Of a stretch of 64,000 nt of DNA, positions 26,797 to 37,583 are shown one piece after another. The DNA lies in the NCBI RefSeq assembly GCF_000337415.1, contig NZ_AOJD01000038.1, forward strand, positions 1 to 64,000. Reading direction: 5' to 3'. The notes beneath the pieces are model-generated. The model did not search any database. It had not been told where the DNA came from and saw nothing but the letters and a program-made list of their open reading frames with translations. Every line of letters begins with the position of its first letter. Within the stretch, counting starts at the first letter, position 1. Position numbers and translations under genes: made by a program. Source of the DNA: Halorubrum tebenquichense DSM 14210. GTDB lineage: Archaea > Halobacteriota > Halobacteria > Halobacteriales > Haloferacaceae.

Positions 26797-28472
26797 CGGG
26801 TGCGGTGCTCGCCTCGATCGATCCGAGCGTCCTCGCCGAGGGCGTGAACCTGATGTGGGTCGCGGTGGTCTGTTTCCTCATCTTCTTCATGCACGCCGGC
26901 TTCGCGATGCTCGAAGCGGGGCAGGTGCGCGCGAAGAACGTGGCGAACCAGCTCACCAAGAACCTGCTGACGTGGAGCGTCGGCGTGCTGGTCTACTTCC
27001 TCGTCGGGTTCGGTGTCGAGGGCCTCTCCGCCGGGGGGGGCTTCTCCGCGGCGTCCGCGCTCGGTGACGGCGGCTGGGTGAACAGCTGGCTGTTCGGTGC
27101 CGTCTTCGCGATGACGGCCGCGACCATCGTCTCCGGCGCGGTGGCCGGGCGGGCGAAGCTCCGCGCGTACGTGGCGTACACGATCGCTATCTCGGCGGTC
27201 ATCTACCCCGTGGTCGCGGGCATCACCTGGGGCGGCGGCTTCCTCGGCGGTGCCGGCCTCGGCTTCACCGACTTCGCGGGCGGGATGATCGTCCACGGGA
27301 TGGGCGGCATCGCCGGTCTCACTGCGGCGTACGTGCTCGGGCCGCGGATGGACCGCTACGCCGAGGACGGCTCCTCGAACGTCATCCCCGGTCACTCGAT
27401 GACGTTCGCGGTGCTCGGCACGCTCATCCTCGCGTTCGGCTGGTACGGGTTCAACGTCGGCACGACCGCGACGGTGTTCGCGGTCGACGGCGGCGAACTC
27501 GTCTTGGACGGCTACGCGTCGGTCGGCCGCGTCTCGCTCGGCACGACGCTCGGCATGGCCGCGGGTGGCGTCGGTGCCGCGCTCGCGTCGGTCGCGCTCT
27601 CGAAGAAGGTCGACACGCTGTACGTCGCGAACGGGCTGCTCGCCGGGCTGGTCGGCGTGACCGGCATCGCGAACCTCGTCACGTGGTGGGGTGCCATCGC
27701 CGTCGGCCTGCTCTGCGGCCTCCAGCTCCCGCTGGTCTTCGAGTTCGTCTCGGACACGATGAAGATCGACGACGTCTGCGCGGTGTTCCCGGTCCACGGC
27801 TCCGCCGGCGTCCTCGGCGTGCTCGCGCTGCCGTTCGTCAGCATCAACGGCTTCTCGCTCGATCTCCTCATCTCGCAGGTGATCGGCGTGGTCGTCATCG
27901 GGGCGTGGACCGTCGTCGGGACGGCGGTCGTCTTCGGCGCGTTCAAGGCCACCGGACAGGCCCGCGTCACCCCGGAACACGAGCGCGACGGGCTCGACGT
28001 CAGCGAACACGGCGTCGAGACGTACCCCGAGTTCGGCAAGCCCTCCGTCACCACCGACGGCGGCCGCGTGGTCGGCGCGGACGCGGACGACGGCTCGCCC
28101 CGCGCGGACGGCGGCGAGGAGGACGGCGCAGATATCAAGATGGTCACCGCGGTCGTCCGCCCCGACAAGCTCGGGGACATCAAGCAGGCGCTCGCGGAGA
28201 TCAACGCCCCCTCGCTCACGGTGACGAACGTCTCCGGCCGGGGCAGCCAGCCCGCGAAGAAGGGCCAGTGGCGCGGCGAGGAGTTCACGGTCGACCTCCA
28301 CCAGAAAGTGAAGATCGACGTCGTCGTCGCCGACATCCCGGCCGACGAGGTCGCGGAGGCGATCGCCGACGCCGCCGAGACCGGCGAACCCGGAGACGGC
28401 AAGGTGTTCGTCCTGCCGGTCGAGGACGCGCTTCAGGTCCGCACGGGCGCGACCGGACCGGAGGCGGTGTAG
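26793..28472 (+). CDS. amt: Ammonium transporter fused to PII protein
   Basis: This protein of 559 residues joins an Amt channel to a PII (GlnK) domain. The Amt part, about 1-395, has eleven or so helices, [18 protein letters not shown], the pore motif [17 protein letters not shown], and the second pore histidine in [11 protein letters not shown] linker of about 50 polar acidic residues follows. The PII domain starts near 446 ([20 protein letters not shown]) and ends with [15 protein letters not shown]. Separate GlnK proteins plug Amt pores through their T-loop when nitrogen is plentiful; here the regulator is tethered. In the T-loop the position of the usual uridylylated Tyr51 is Trp493 (GQWRG). 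The GTG start overlaps the leader stop. Confidence 0.93.
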   Translation: MTGAVLASIDPSVLAEGVNLMWVAVVCFLIFFMHAGFAMLEAGQVRAKNVANQLTKNLLTWSVGVLVYFLVGFGVEGLSAGGGFSAASALGDGGWVNSWLFGAVFAMTAATIVSGAVAGRAKLRAYVAYTIAISAVIYPVVAGITWGGGFLGGAGLGFTDFAGGMIVHGMGGIAGLTAAYVLGPRMDRYAEDGSSNVIPGHSMTFAVLGTLILAFGWYGFNVGTTATVFAVDGGELVLDGYASVGRVSLGTTLGMAAGGVGAALASVALSKKVDTLYVANGLLAGLVGVTGIANLVTWWGAIAVGLLCGLQLPLVFEFVSDTMKIDDVCAVFPVHGSAGVLGVLALPFVSINGFSLDLLISQVIGVVVIGAWTVVGTAVVFGAFKATGQARVTPEHERDGLDVSEHGVETYPEFGKPSVTTDGGRVVGADADDGSPRADGGEEDGADIKMVTAVVRPDKLGDIKQALAEINAPSLTVTNVSGRGSQPAKKGQWRGEEFTVDLHQKVKIDVVVADIPADEVAEAIADAAETGEPGDGKVFVLPVEDALQVRTGATGPEAV

Positions 28473-28583
28473 GCGGGGCGCGCGCGAACCGACGGTCAAC
28501 GGTTTCTCTCGGGCCGGTCGCGGGCCGGCCGCGTCGGGACCGGTTCGGCAACTACTTTCAGCCCGCCGACCCAACCGATCGGC

Positions 28584-29921
<1,338 letters not shown>

Positions 29922-29986
29922 ACGGCCGGGAACCGCCCGGAGCGCCCCGATCGGCAAGTGTTGCGACCGATTTTCGGTGCGGAATA

Positions 29987-30170
29987 TTTTTATACTGAAA
30001 CGGGAGTAGCTACAGGTAGTGACCGCAGTGGCTCGTCTCGACGCCGCCTGCTTCCGAGGCCGACGAGCCCTGCGACCGCGACGAGACGTCCGACCGCCGC
30101 GACCGGCCTCCGGCGCGGCGCGACGACGAGGCCCCTCGGGCCGATAACACTTCATCCCTCGTCGCGTTCG
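29987..30170 (+). ncRNA. Candidate small RNA upstream of argG
   Basis: The 363-bp gap before argG has no gene. A strong TATA box (TTTTATAC, 29987-29994) points to a start near 30015-30020. Just downstream is a hairpin with perfect arms GGCTCGTC (30030-30037) and GACGAGCC (30062-30069), then more self-complementary GC-rich sequence. argG has its own box closer in (GAATTTAAGG, 30251-30260). So this could be a short independent RNA or an extended leader. Evidence is limited to promoter plus structure. Confidence 0.3.
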
Positions 30171-30284
30171 CGCCGTTTCGTTCCGTGGAGTCTCGACTGT
30201 CGTCTCCGTGAGCGACCGCGTTCCCGCTTTCTTTCGGCTTCAATACCGCTGAATTTAAGGGCGTAGACCGTGTCTCCTCCGGTA

Positions 30285-31523
30285 ATGACGAGCGTTGCAC
30301 TCGCGTTCAGCGGGGGACTCGACACCACGGTGTGCGTACCGCTACTGAAAGAGGAGTACGGCTACGACGAGGTCATCGGCGTCAACGTCGACGTCGGCCA
30401 GCCGACCGAGGAGTTCGACGAGGCGGAGGAGACCGCCGAGGCGCTGGGACTCGACATCCACGTCGTCGACGCGAAGGCGGAGTTCGCGGACCTCTGTTTC
30501 GACGCGGTGAAGTCGAACGCCAGCTACCAGGGCTACCCGCTCGGGACCGCCCTCGCGCGTCCGGTCATCGCCGAGGCAATCCTGGAGGTCGCCGAGGAGG
30601 AGGGCTGTGACGCCATCGCCCACGGCTGTACGGGCAAGGGGAACGACCAGCTCCGGTTCGAGGCCGTCTGGCGCGGCTCCGACCTCGAAGTGATCGCCCC
30701 CGTGCGCGAGCTCGGGCTCACCCGCGAGTGGGAGATCGACTACGCCGCAGAGAAGGACCTGCCAGTCGAGGCCGGCGACGGCGGCGTCTGGTCCATCGAC
30801 GAGAACATCTGGTCGCGCGCGGTCGAGGGCGGGAAGCTGGAGAACCCGGACTACGAGCCGCCGGAGGACATCTACGAGTGGACCGCGGAGCCGGAAGGGG
30901 AGACCACCATCGAGGTGACCTTCGAGGAGGGCGTCCCGGTCGCCGTCGACGGCGAGGCGATGGACCCCGTCCCGCTCATCCAGCACCTCAACGAGTACGC
31001 CGGCGGCTACGGCGTCGGCCGCACCGACGTGATGGAGGACCGCATGCTCGGGCTGAAGGTGCGCGAGAACTACGAGCACCCGGCCGCGACCGTCCTCCTG
31101 ACGGCCCACCAGGCGCTCGAAGACCTCGTCCTCACCAAGAACGAGCGCTCGTTCAAGAAGGGGATCGAACAGGAGTGGTCCGAGAAGGCGTACGAGGGGC
31201 TCGTGTTCGCGCCGGTCGTCGACGCGCTGAACGCCTTCGTCGACGAGACGCAGGACGTGGTGACCGGCACGGCGACGGTGAAGGTCTCCGGCGGCGACTG
31301 CCGCGTCGTCGCCCGCGACTCCGAGTACGCCGTCTACTCGGAGGAGATGGCCTCGTTCAACACCGAGGACGTGGCCGGCATCGCGCAGTCGGACGCGACG
31401 GGCGTCGCGAAGTACCACGGGCTTCAGGAGCGCCTCGCCAACGACGTGAAAGCGAGCGTCTCGAAGCCCGAACTGGCGACGGACGGGTCGGGAGCCGACG
31501 CCGCCGAGACCGACGAGAACTGA
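30285..31523 (+). CDS. argG: Argininosuccinate synthase
   Basis: ArgG, 412 residues, joins citrulline and aspartate using ATP. The P-loop is ALAFSGGLDTTVCVPLL; the citrulline- and aspartate-binding parts include YPLGTALARPVIAEAI, AHGCTGKGNDQLRFE, LPVEAGDGGVWSIDENIWSR and EVTFEEGVPVAVDGE. The start ATG 30285 lies about 28 bp after a GAATTTAAGG box, so it is probably leaderless; an in-frame GTG at 30270 is less likely. It heads the arginine cluster. argH begins immediately after its stop codon. Confidence 0.96.
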   Translation: MTSVALAFSGGLDTTVCVPLLKEEYGYDEVIGVNVDVGQPTEEFDEAEETAEALGLDIHVVDAKAEFADLCFDAVKSNASYQGYPLGTALARPVIAEAILEVAEEEGCDAIAHGCTGKGNDQLRFEAVWRGSDLEVIAPVRELGLTREWEIDYAAEKDLPVEAGDGGVWSIDENIWSRAVEGGKLENPDYEPPEDIYEWTAEPEGETTIEVTFEEGVPVAVDGEAMDPVPLIQHLNEYAGGYGVGRTDVMEDRMLGLKVRENYEHPAATVLLTAHQALEDLVLTKNERSFKKGIEQEWSEKAYEGLVFAPVVDALNAFVDETQDVVTGTATVKVSGGDCRVVARDSEYAVYSEEMASFNTEDVAGIAQSDATGVAKYHGLQERLANDVKASVSKPELATDGSGADAAETDEN

Positions 31524-33053
31524 ATGACCGACGACGATCCCGGTACGGCCGACGCGAGCGCGGGCGACGACGGCGCGGGTGACGGCGACGCCGACGGCGG
31601 CACCGCCGTCCGCCGCGACCGCTTCAGCGGCGGCCCCGCCCGCGAGTTCCTGTCGAGTCTCGCCGCCGACGAGGCCATCTTCGAGGCCGACCTCGCGGTC
31701 GACCGCGCGCACGTGGTCATGCTCGCGGAGCAGGGGATCGTCGAGAGCGCGGTCGCGGGGGAGATCCTCGCGGCGCTCGGCGACGTCGAGGAAGCCGGAC
31801 ACGGCGCGCTCCCCGACGGCGAGGACGTCCACGAGGCGATCGAGACCGCGGTTATCGACCGCGTGGGTCCCGACGGCGGACGGATGCACACCGCCCGCTC
31901 GCGGAACGACGAGGTGGCGACCTGTATCCGCTACCGGCTGCGCGAGGATCTCCTCGCGGCGGTCGAGGCGACCGTCGCCGCCCGCGAGGCGCTCGTCGAC
32001 GCCGCGGACGACCACGCGGAGACCGTGATGCCGGGGTACACCCACCTCCAGCCGGCTCAGCCGACGACGGTCGGCCACTACCTGCTGTCGTACGAGGGCG
32101 CGCTCGCCCGCGACACGGAGCGGCTGCTCGACGCGTACGACCGGGTGAACCGGTCGCCGCTCGGCGGCGCGGCGTTCGCGGGCACGCCCTTCGATATCGA
32201 CCGCGACCGGACCGCCGAGCTGCTCGGGTTCGACGGCACGGTCCGCAACTCGACCGACGCCGTCTCCGCGCGCGACTTCCTCGCGGAGTCCGCGAGCGCG
32301 CTCGCGACGCTCGCGACGACGCTGTCGGGGCTGGCGGAGGACCTGATCGTGTTCTCGAACAAGGGCGTGATCGAGCTGGCGGACGCGTACGCCTCCACCT
32401 CCTCGATCATGCCCCAGAAGAAGAACCCCGACACGCTGGAGCTGACCCGCGGCGTCGCGGGCGACGCGATCGGCGAGGCGACCGGCACGCTGAGCCTGCT
32501 GAAGGGGCTGCCGCGCGCCTACAACCGCGACCTCCAGCGCGCCCACGCGAGCGTCTTCGCGATCGCCGACGACGTGCGCGAGGCGACCGAGGTCGCGGCC
32601 GGCGCGGTCGCGACCGCCGACTGGGACGAGGACGCGCTCGCGGCCGCCGCGGGCGAGGGCTTCTCGACCGCGACGGGCGTCGCGGACCTGCTCGCGGCGA
32701 ACGGCCTCCCGTTCCGCACCGCCCACGAGATCGTCGCGAGCGCCGCCCCCGCGGTCGCGGACGGCGACGACCCCGCGGCGGCCGCCGCAAAAGTTGACGA
32801 GGCCGCACGGACCGTGCTGGGCGAGTCCCTCTTCGAGCGCGTGTCCCGCGAGGCGGTCGAACGCGTGCTCGACCCGGCGGAGAGCGTCGCGAGCCGCGAC
32901 TCGGCCGGCGGGCCCGCCCCCGCGGCGGTCGCCGAGGAGTTGCCGGCCGCGACCGCGGGGATCGACGCGGACGCGGCGGCGCTCGACGAGCGCCGCGAGT
33001 CGCTCGCGGCGGCCGCCGACGCGCTCGCCGCGGAGGTGACGACGTATGCGTGA
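31524..33053 (+). CDS. argH: Argininosuccinate lyase
   Basis: ArgH, 509 residues, splits argininosuccinate into arginine and fumarate. Key motifs are GGRMHTARSRNDEVATC, MPGYTHLQPAQPTTVGHYLL and the signature SSIMPQKKNPDTLELTRG, which holds the mobile active-site loop serine. There is an acidic N-terminal extension of about 30 residues. Its ATG abuts the argG stop, so the two are co-transcribed. After argH there is a 233-bp gap with a new promoter before argW. Confidence 0.96.
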   Translation: MTDDDPGTADASAGDDGAGDGDADGGTAVRRDRFSGGPAREFLSSLAADEAIFEADLAVDRAHVVMLAEQGIVESAVAGEILAALGDVEEAGHGALPDGEDVHEAIETAVIDRVGPDGGRMHTARSRNDEVATCIRYRLREDLLAAVEATVAAREALVDAADDHAETVMPGYTHLQPAQPTTVGHYLLSYEGALARDTERLLDAYDRVNRSPLGGAAFAGTPFDIDRDRTAELLGFDGTVRNSTDAVSARDFLAESASALATLATTLSGLAEDLIVFSNKGVIELADAYASTSSIMPQKKNPDTLELTRGVAGDAIGEATGTLSLLKGLPRAYNRDLQRAHASVFAIADDVREATEVAAGAVATADWDEDALAAAAGEGFSTATGVADLLAANGLPFRTAHEIVASAAPAVADGDDPAAAAAKVDEAARTVLGESLFERVSREAVERVLDPAESVASRDSAGGPAPAAVAEELPAATAGIDADAAALDERRESLAAAADALAAEVTTYA

Positions 33054-33252
33054 TCGCCCGCCGCAGCCGGACCGGATGCGACGACCGCCGCGGTCGGCGG
33101 TCGGTCCGCGACCGCCGGCCGCGACCCCGCTCCCGCGAGGGGGCGAACCGGTGCTCGAATCCTGACAGTCGGTCTCGTCCGACCGGCCTCGGCCGCTCTT
33201 CCTCCGATAGCCGGTGCTCTAGTTAGTGTAAACTATTTGGTAAGTTCGGAAC

Positions 33253-33260
33253 CTTTATGC
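33253..33260 (+). promoter_or_regulatory. Promoter of argW-argF
   Basis: CTTTATGC at 33253-33260 is about 30 bp upstream of the argW ATG and follows an AT-rich tract (GTTAGTGTAAACTATTTGG). It suggests a second transcription unit starting at argW. Confidence 0.6.
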
Positions 33261-33286
33261 GTTCCCGTCGCCGAGAACGTGGTACG

Positions 33287-33475
33287 ATGACGAGCGACAC
33301 CGACACGCTGACCGCGGAGGACCCGATCACGGGCGAGGAGATCGAGATCCCGGCCGACGTCGAGGTCGGCGAGATCATCGACAGTCCGGTCACCGGGACC
33401 GAGCTCGAAGTGATCTCACTCGATCCGGTCGTCTTGGAGGAGGCACCGGAACTCGAGGAGGACTGGGGCGAGTAG
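33287..33475 (+). CDS. argW: LysW/ArgW amino-group carrier protein
   Basis: This carrier of 62 residues protects the amino group of glutamate during ornithine synthesis by linking it to its C-terminal glutamate. The C-terminal EDWGE is diagnostic, and the context (argX, C, B, D, E) is decisive. The middle VEVGEIIDSPVTGTELEV matches the family. However, the two zinc knuckles normally written CPxCG appear here as DPITG and SPVTG, so all four zinc cysteines are missing and the protein contains no cysteine. It must fold without the usual zinc. High acidity suits binding to its enzymes. Confidence 0.92.
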   Translation: MTSDTDTLTAEDPITGEEIEIPADVEVGEIIDSPVTGTELEVISLDPVVLEEAPELEEDWGE

Positions 33476-33548
33476 ATGGCGACGAGCGCCGCGGACCCGA
33501 CACGCGAGTGGTCGACATGCGCGTGAGCACCGACGCGAACGGAGGGGG

Positions 33549-34496
33549 ATGGCCGTGCGCGTAGGCGTCCTCTACTCCCGGATACGGAAAGACGAGAAGC
33601 TCCTGCTCGGGGAGCTCCGCGAGCGCGGCCACGAGGTCGCGAAGATCGACGTGCGCGAGGAGCGGTTCGGGCTGGAGTCCACGACCGCCCCGGTCGACGA
33701 CCTCGATCTCGTCGTCGACCGCTGCCTGTCGACGAGCCGGTCGCTGTACGCGGCCCGCTTCCTCGACAGCTACGGCGTTCCCGTGGTGAACTCCCCCGAG
33801 ACGGGCGACGTCTGCGCCGACAAGGCGAAGAACTCGCTCGCGCTCGCCGAGGCGGACGTGCCGACGCCCGCCACGGAGGTGGCGTTCACCAAGGAGGCCG
33901 CCCTCGAGGCGATCGAGTCGTTCGGCTACCCCTGCGTCCTCAAGCCGGTCACCGGCTCGTGGGGGCGGCTGATGGCGAAGATCGACTCGCGGAACGCCGC
34001 CGAAGCGATACTGGAGCACAAGGAGACGCTCGGCCACTACGAGCACAAGGTGTTCTACGTCCAGGAGTTCGTCGACAAGCCCGGCCGCGACGTCCGCGTG
34101 CTGGCGGTCGACGGCGAGCCGGTCGCCGCGATGACGCGGTCGTCCGACCACTGGCTCACGAACGCCGCGAAGGGCGGCGAGACGGCGGCGTTCGACCTCG
34201 ACGAGCGCGCGACCGAACTGGTCGAGAAGGCCTCCGACGCGGTCGGCGGCGGGATGCTCGGCGTCGACCTGATGGAGGTTGGAGTCGAGCCGGAAGCGGA
34301 CGCCGGCGAGACCGGAGTCGACGGCGACGGAGCCGACGACTACACCGTCCACGAGGTGAACCACACCGTCGAGTTCAAGGCGCTCGACGCGGCCACCGAC
34401 GTCGACGTGCCCGCGCGGGTCGTCGACTGGCTGGAGACGAAGGCGGCCGCGGCGGCCGGCGAGGGCGCGGAGGAGTCCACGGAGGCGACCACATGA
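33549..34496 (+). CDS. argX: Glutamate-carrier protein ligase
   Basis: This ATP-grasp enzyme of 315 residues (LysX/ArgX family) links glutamate to the C-terminus of ArgW. Visible are the N-terminal RVGVLYSRIRKDEKLL, DRCLSTSRSLYAARFLDSYG, PCVLKPVTGSWGRLM (ATP-grasp lysine), FYVQEFVDKPGRDVRVL and the metal- and substrate-binding EVNHTVEFK. An acidic insert of about 20 residues (EPEADAGETGVDGDGADD) precedes that last motif. A strong GGAGGGGG site precedes ATG 33549. Its stop overlaps the argC start (ATGA). Whether it also charges aminoadipate for lysine cannot be told from sequence. Confidence 0.94.
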   Translation: MAVRVGVLYSRIRKDEKLLLGELRERGHEVAKIDVREERFGLESTTAPVDDLDLVVDRCLSTSRSLYAARFLDSYGVPVVNSPETGDVCADKAKNSLALAEADVPTPATEVAFTKEAALEAIESFGYPCVLKPVTGSWGRLMAKIDSRNAAEAILEHKETLGHYEHKVFYVQEFVDKPGRDVRVLAVDGEPVAAMTRSSDHWLTNAAKGGETAAFDLDERATELVEKASDAVGGGMLGVDLMEVGVEPEADAGETGVDGDGADDYTVHEVNHTVEFKALDAATDVDVPARVVDWLETKAAAAAGEGAEESTEATT

Positions 34497-35542
34497 CCGA
34501 CGAGACGTACACCGCGAGCGTCGTCGGCGGCACCGGCTTCACCGGCGGCGAACTGCTTCGGATCCTCGCCGGGCACCCGGACTTCGAGGTCGTTCAGGCC
34601 ACCTCGCGGTCGGCGGACAACATGACCGTCGGGCGCTCGCACCCGAACCTGCGCGGGCTGGACCTGCGCTTCTCGGACCCCGACGACCTGGAGTCGGTCG
34701 ACGTGCTGTTCGCGGCGACGCCGCACGGCGTCTCGATGGGCCGGATCGACGAGTTCTTCGAGGCCGCCGACACCGTCGTCGACCTCTCGGCCGACTTCCG
34801 GCTGCCCGAGGCCGACGCCTACGACGAGTGGTACGACGGCCACGAGTCGCCGGAGTACCTCGAACGCGCGGAGTACGCGCTCCCCGAACTCAACCGCGAG
34901 AACCTCCCCGGCGCGGACCTGATCGCCGGCGGCGGCTGTAACGCGACCGCGACGATCCTCGGCCTCGAGCCGCTGGTCGACGCGGGCGCGCTCGGCCCGG
35001 GGACGGGCGAGGTCGTCGTCGACGTGAAGGTCGGCTCCTCGGAGGGCGGCGCGGGCGGCGGCGCGGCCTCCTCGCACCCGGAGCGCTCGGGCGTCGTGCG
35101 CCCGTACGCGCCCACTGGCCACCGCCACGAGGCGGAGATCGAGGCGTACCTCGGCCTCTCCGTCTCGTTCACCGTCCACGCGGTCGACATGGTGCGGGGC
35201 GCGAGCGCGACCTGCCACGTCTTCCCCGACGAGCCGGTCTCGAAGGGGGACCTGTGGGGCGCGTACCGCGACGCCTACGCCGACGAGCCGTTCATGCGGA
35301 TCGTCTCCGGCGGGGGCGGCGTCTACCGCTACCCCGAGCCGAAGTCGGTCGCCGGGACCAACCACGGCGAGGTCGGCTTCGAGCTCGACCCCGGCAACCG
35401 CCGGGTCGTCGTCTTCTCCGCGATCGACAACATGACCAAGGGGTCGGCCGGCCAGGCCGTCCACGCGGCGAACGTCGCGCTCGGCCTCGACGAGACCGCC
35501 GGCCTCGAGTTCGACGGGCTTCACCCGGTGGGATCGCCATGA
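34493..35542 (+). CDS. argC: Carrier-bound glutamyl-phosphate reductase
   Basis: This reductase of 349 residues (ArgC/LysY) turns the ArgW-bound glutamyl phosphate into the semialdehyde using NADPH. It has the Rossmann start SVVGGTGFTGGELLRIL, VLFAATPHGVSM, the catalytic cysteine in AGGGCNATATILGLEPL, and HRHEAEIE with the catalytic histidine. The start overlaps the argX stop by four bases, and its own stop overlaps the argB start. These ATGA junctions indicate translational coupling. Confidence 0.95.
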   Translation: MTDETYTASVVGGTGFTGGELLRILAGHPDFEVVQATSRSADNMTVGRSHPNLRGLDLRFSDPDDLESVDVLFAATPHGVSMGRIDEFFEAADTVVDLSADFRLPEADAYDEWYDGHESPEYLERAEYALPELNRENLPGADLIAGGGCNATATILGLEPLVDAGALGPGTGEVVVDVKVGSSEGGAGGGAASSHPERSGVVRPYAPTGHRHEAEIEAYLGLSVSFTVHAVDMVRGASATCHVFPDEPVSKGDLWGAYRDAYADEPFMRIVSGGGGVYRYPEPKSVAGTNHGEVGFELDPGNRRVVVFSAIDNMTKGSAGQAVHAANVALGLDETAGLEFDGLHPVGSP

Positions 35543-36459
35543 ACGGGACCGAGTCCGACGCGGGCGACGCGCCCGCGGACGAGCCGCCGGTCGTCGTCAA
35601 GGTCGGCGGCGCGAAGGCGGTCGACCCGGCCGGCGCGGTCGGCGACGTGGCCCACCTCGTCGCCAACGGCCGGCGAGTCGTCGTCGTCCACGGCGGCTCG
35701 ACGGTCGTCGACGAGACGCTCGAACGACTCGGCATCGAGCCGGAGTACGTCGAGTCCGCCTCGGGCGTCACGGGGCGGTTCACCGACGCGGAGACGATGG
35801 AGGCGTTCGCGATGGCGATGGCGGGCAAGCTCAACACCGAACTGACGGCACAGTTCCGGTCGGCCGGAGTCGACGCGGTCGGCCTCTCCGGGGTCGACGG
35901 CGGCCTCCTCTCGGGGCCGCGCAAGTCGGCCGTCCGCGTGGTCGAGGACGGCAAGAAGAAGATCCGGCGCGGCGACCACTCCGGACGGATCGAGTCGGTG
36001 AACGCCGACCTCCTCGCCGACCTCCTCGCGGACGGCTACACGCCGGTCGTCTCGCCGCCCATGGCGGGCGACGAGGGCGACGGCGAGGTCACCCCGGTCA
36101 ACGCCGACGCCGACCGCGCGGCCGCAGCCGTCGCGGGCGCGCTCGGTGCCGACCTCGTCCTGCTGACGGACGTGTCCGGCGTGTACGCCGACCCGGACGA
36201 CCCCGAGACGCGCATCGACGCGGCCGCGACGCCAGACGAGCTGGCGGCCGTCGAGGACGCCGCCGAGGGGTTCATGGGTAAGAAGGTGATGGCCGCGCGG
36301 GAGGCGCTCTCCGGCGGCTCCGGCCGCGTCGTGATCGCGGACGCCAACGTCCGCGACCCGGTCGTCGCCGCGCTCGGCGGCGCGGGGACGACGATAGAGC
36401 GGTCGGCGCTCGGCGGCGAAGGTGAGTCCGGTGCCGAAACGGGAGGTGAGACCGCGTGA
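35539..36459 (+). CDS. argB: Carrier-bound glutamate kinase
   Basis: This amino-acid kinase of 306 residues (ArgB/LysZ) phosphorylates the side-chain carboxylate of ArgW-bound glutamate. The ATP-binding VVVKVGGAKAVDP, VVVVHGGSTVVDETLERLGI, the substrate region VTGRFTDAETMEAFAMAMAG and the kinase signature VLLTDVSGVYAD with GFMGKKVMAAREAL are all present. The ends are acidic extensions, common in this organism. It overlaps argC and argD by four bases each (ATGA and GTGA). Confidence 0.95.
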   Translation: MNGTESDAGDAPADEPPVVVKVGGAKAVDPAGAVGDVAHLVANGRRVVVVHGGSTVVDETLERLGIEPEYVESASGVTGRFTDAETMEAFAMAMAGKLNTELTAQFRSAGVDAVGLSGVDGGLLSGPRKSAVRVVEDGKKKIRRGDHSGRIESVNADLLADLLADGYTPVVSPPMAGDEGDGEVTPVNADADRAAAAVAGALGADLVLLTDVSGVYADPDDPETRIDAAATPDELAAVEDAAEGFMGKKVMAAREALSGGSGRVVIADANVRDPVVAALGGAGTTIERSALGGEGESGAETGGETA

Positions 36460-37583
36460 GCGGCTTCGTCTTCTCCGAGAAGCCGATCGAGATGGCGTCG
36501 GGCGACGGCGTCCACCTCACCGACACGAACGGGACCGAGTACCTCGACTTCGGCGCGAGCTACGCCTGTACGCCCGTCGGGCACTGCCACCCCGAGGTCG
36601 TCGACGCCGCGACGAGCCAGCTGGAGGAGCTCATGTACGTCCAGGCGTCGTACCCGCACGCGGCGCGGACGGCGCTGTACGAGCGCCTCGCCGAGGTCGC
36701 GCCGGTCGACGTCGACAACGTCTGGCTCTGTAACTCCGGGACGGAGGCCAACGAGGCCGCGCTGAAGTTCGCCCGGCACGCGACGGGCCGCGAGAAGATC
36801 GTCGCGACCACGCAGGGGTTCCACGGCCGGACGATGGGGACGCTCGCGACCACCTGGAAGGACAAGTACAAGCAGGGGTTCGGTCCCCTCGCCGGCGGCG
36901 TGGAGTTCGTCGAGTACGGCGACGCCGAGGCGATGCGCGAGGCCGTCGACGAGGACACCGCCGCCGTCATCCTGGAACCGCTCCAAGGCGAGGGCGGGAT
37001 CAACCCCGTCTCGACCGAGTACCTCCAGGCCGTCCGGGTCGCCACGGCGACGAACGGGGCCGCGATGATACTGGACGAGATCCAGACCGGGCTCGGCCGC
37101 ACCGGTTCGATGTGGGCGGCCGACCGCCACGACGTAGTGCCGGACGTGCTGACGACCGCGAAGGGGCTCGGCAGCGGGCTCCCCATCGGCGCGACGCTGT
37201 GTCGCGACTGGATCGCCGCCGACGCCGGCGACCACGGCTCGACGTTCTCCGGCGGCCCGGTGGTGTCGGCCGCGGCGGGCGCGACCCTCGACGTGATCGA
37301 ACGGGAGGGCCTGCCCGCACACGCCGAGGAGATGGGGGAGTACCTCCGCGGCGAGCTCCGCGACCGCCTCGGCGACGACGTGCGCGACGTGCGCGGCGAC
37401 GGACTGATGGTCGGCGTGGAGGTCCGCCGCGGGTCGAACCGCCTGCTGCGCGACCTCGCCATCGACCACCAGATCCTCGCGCTGCCAGCGGGCCGCACCG
37501 TCCTGCGGCTCCTGCCGCCGCTGACGGTCGAGCGCGAGCACGCCGACCGCGTGGTCGACGCGATAGCCGAGGTGATCGGCTGA
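36456..37583 (+). CDS. argD: Carrier-bound ornithine aminotransferase
   Basis: This class-III PLP aminotransferase of 375 residues (ArgD/LysJ) aminates the ArgW-bound semialdehyde. Features are GASYACTPVGHCHPEVVDA, NVWLCNSGTEANEAALKFAR, TQGFHGRTMGTLA, the aspartate strand MILDEIQTGLGRTG and PLP lysine in TTAKGLGSGLPIGA. The GTG start at 36456 overlaps the argB stop. Its TGA shares a base with the argE ATG (TGATG). Confidence 0.95.
   Translation: MSGFVFSEKPIEMASGDGVHLTDTNGTEYLDFGASYACTPVGHCHPEVVDAATSQLEELMYVQASYPHAARTALYERLAEVAPVDVDNVWLCNSGTEANEAALKFARHATGREKIVATTQGFHGRTMGTLATTWKDKYKQGFGPLAGGVEFVEYGDAEAMREAVDEDTAAVILEPLQGEGGINPVSTEYLQAVRVATATNGAAMILDEIQTGLGRTGSMWAADRHDVVPDVLTTAKGLGSGLPIGATLCRDWIAADAGDHGSTFSGGPVVSAAAGATLDVIEREGLPAHAEEMGEYLRGELRDRLGDDVRDVRGDGLMVGVEVRRGSNRLLRDLAIDHQILALPAGRTVLRLLPPLTVEREHADRVVDAIAEVIG

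Noticed and set aside
33046-33165. 39-codon frame overlapping the argH stop
   Set aside because: It is Pro/Arg-rich and not acidic, has no recognisable feature and has no support beyond the ATG overlap.
33476-33548. Mini-frames (16 and 15 codons) between argW and argX
   Set aside because: Too short and overlapping; argX has its own strong GGAGGGGG site, so no leader is needed.
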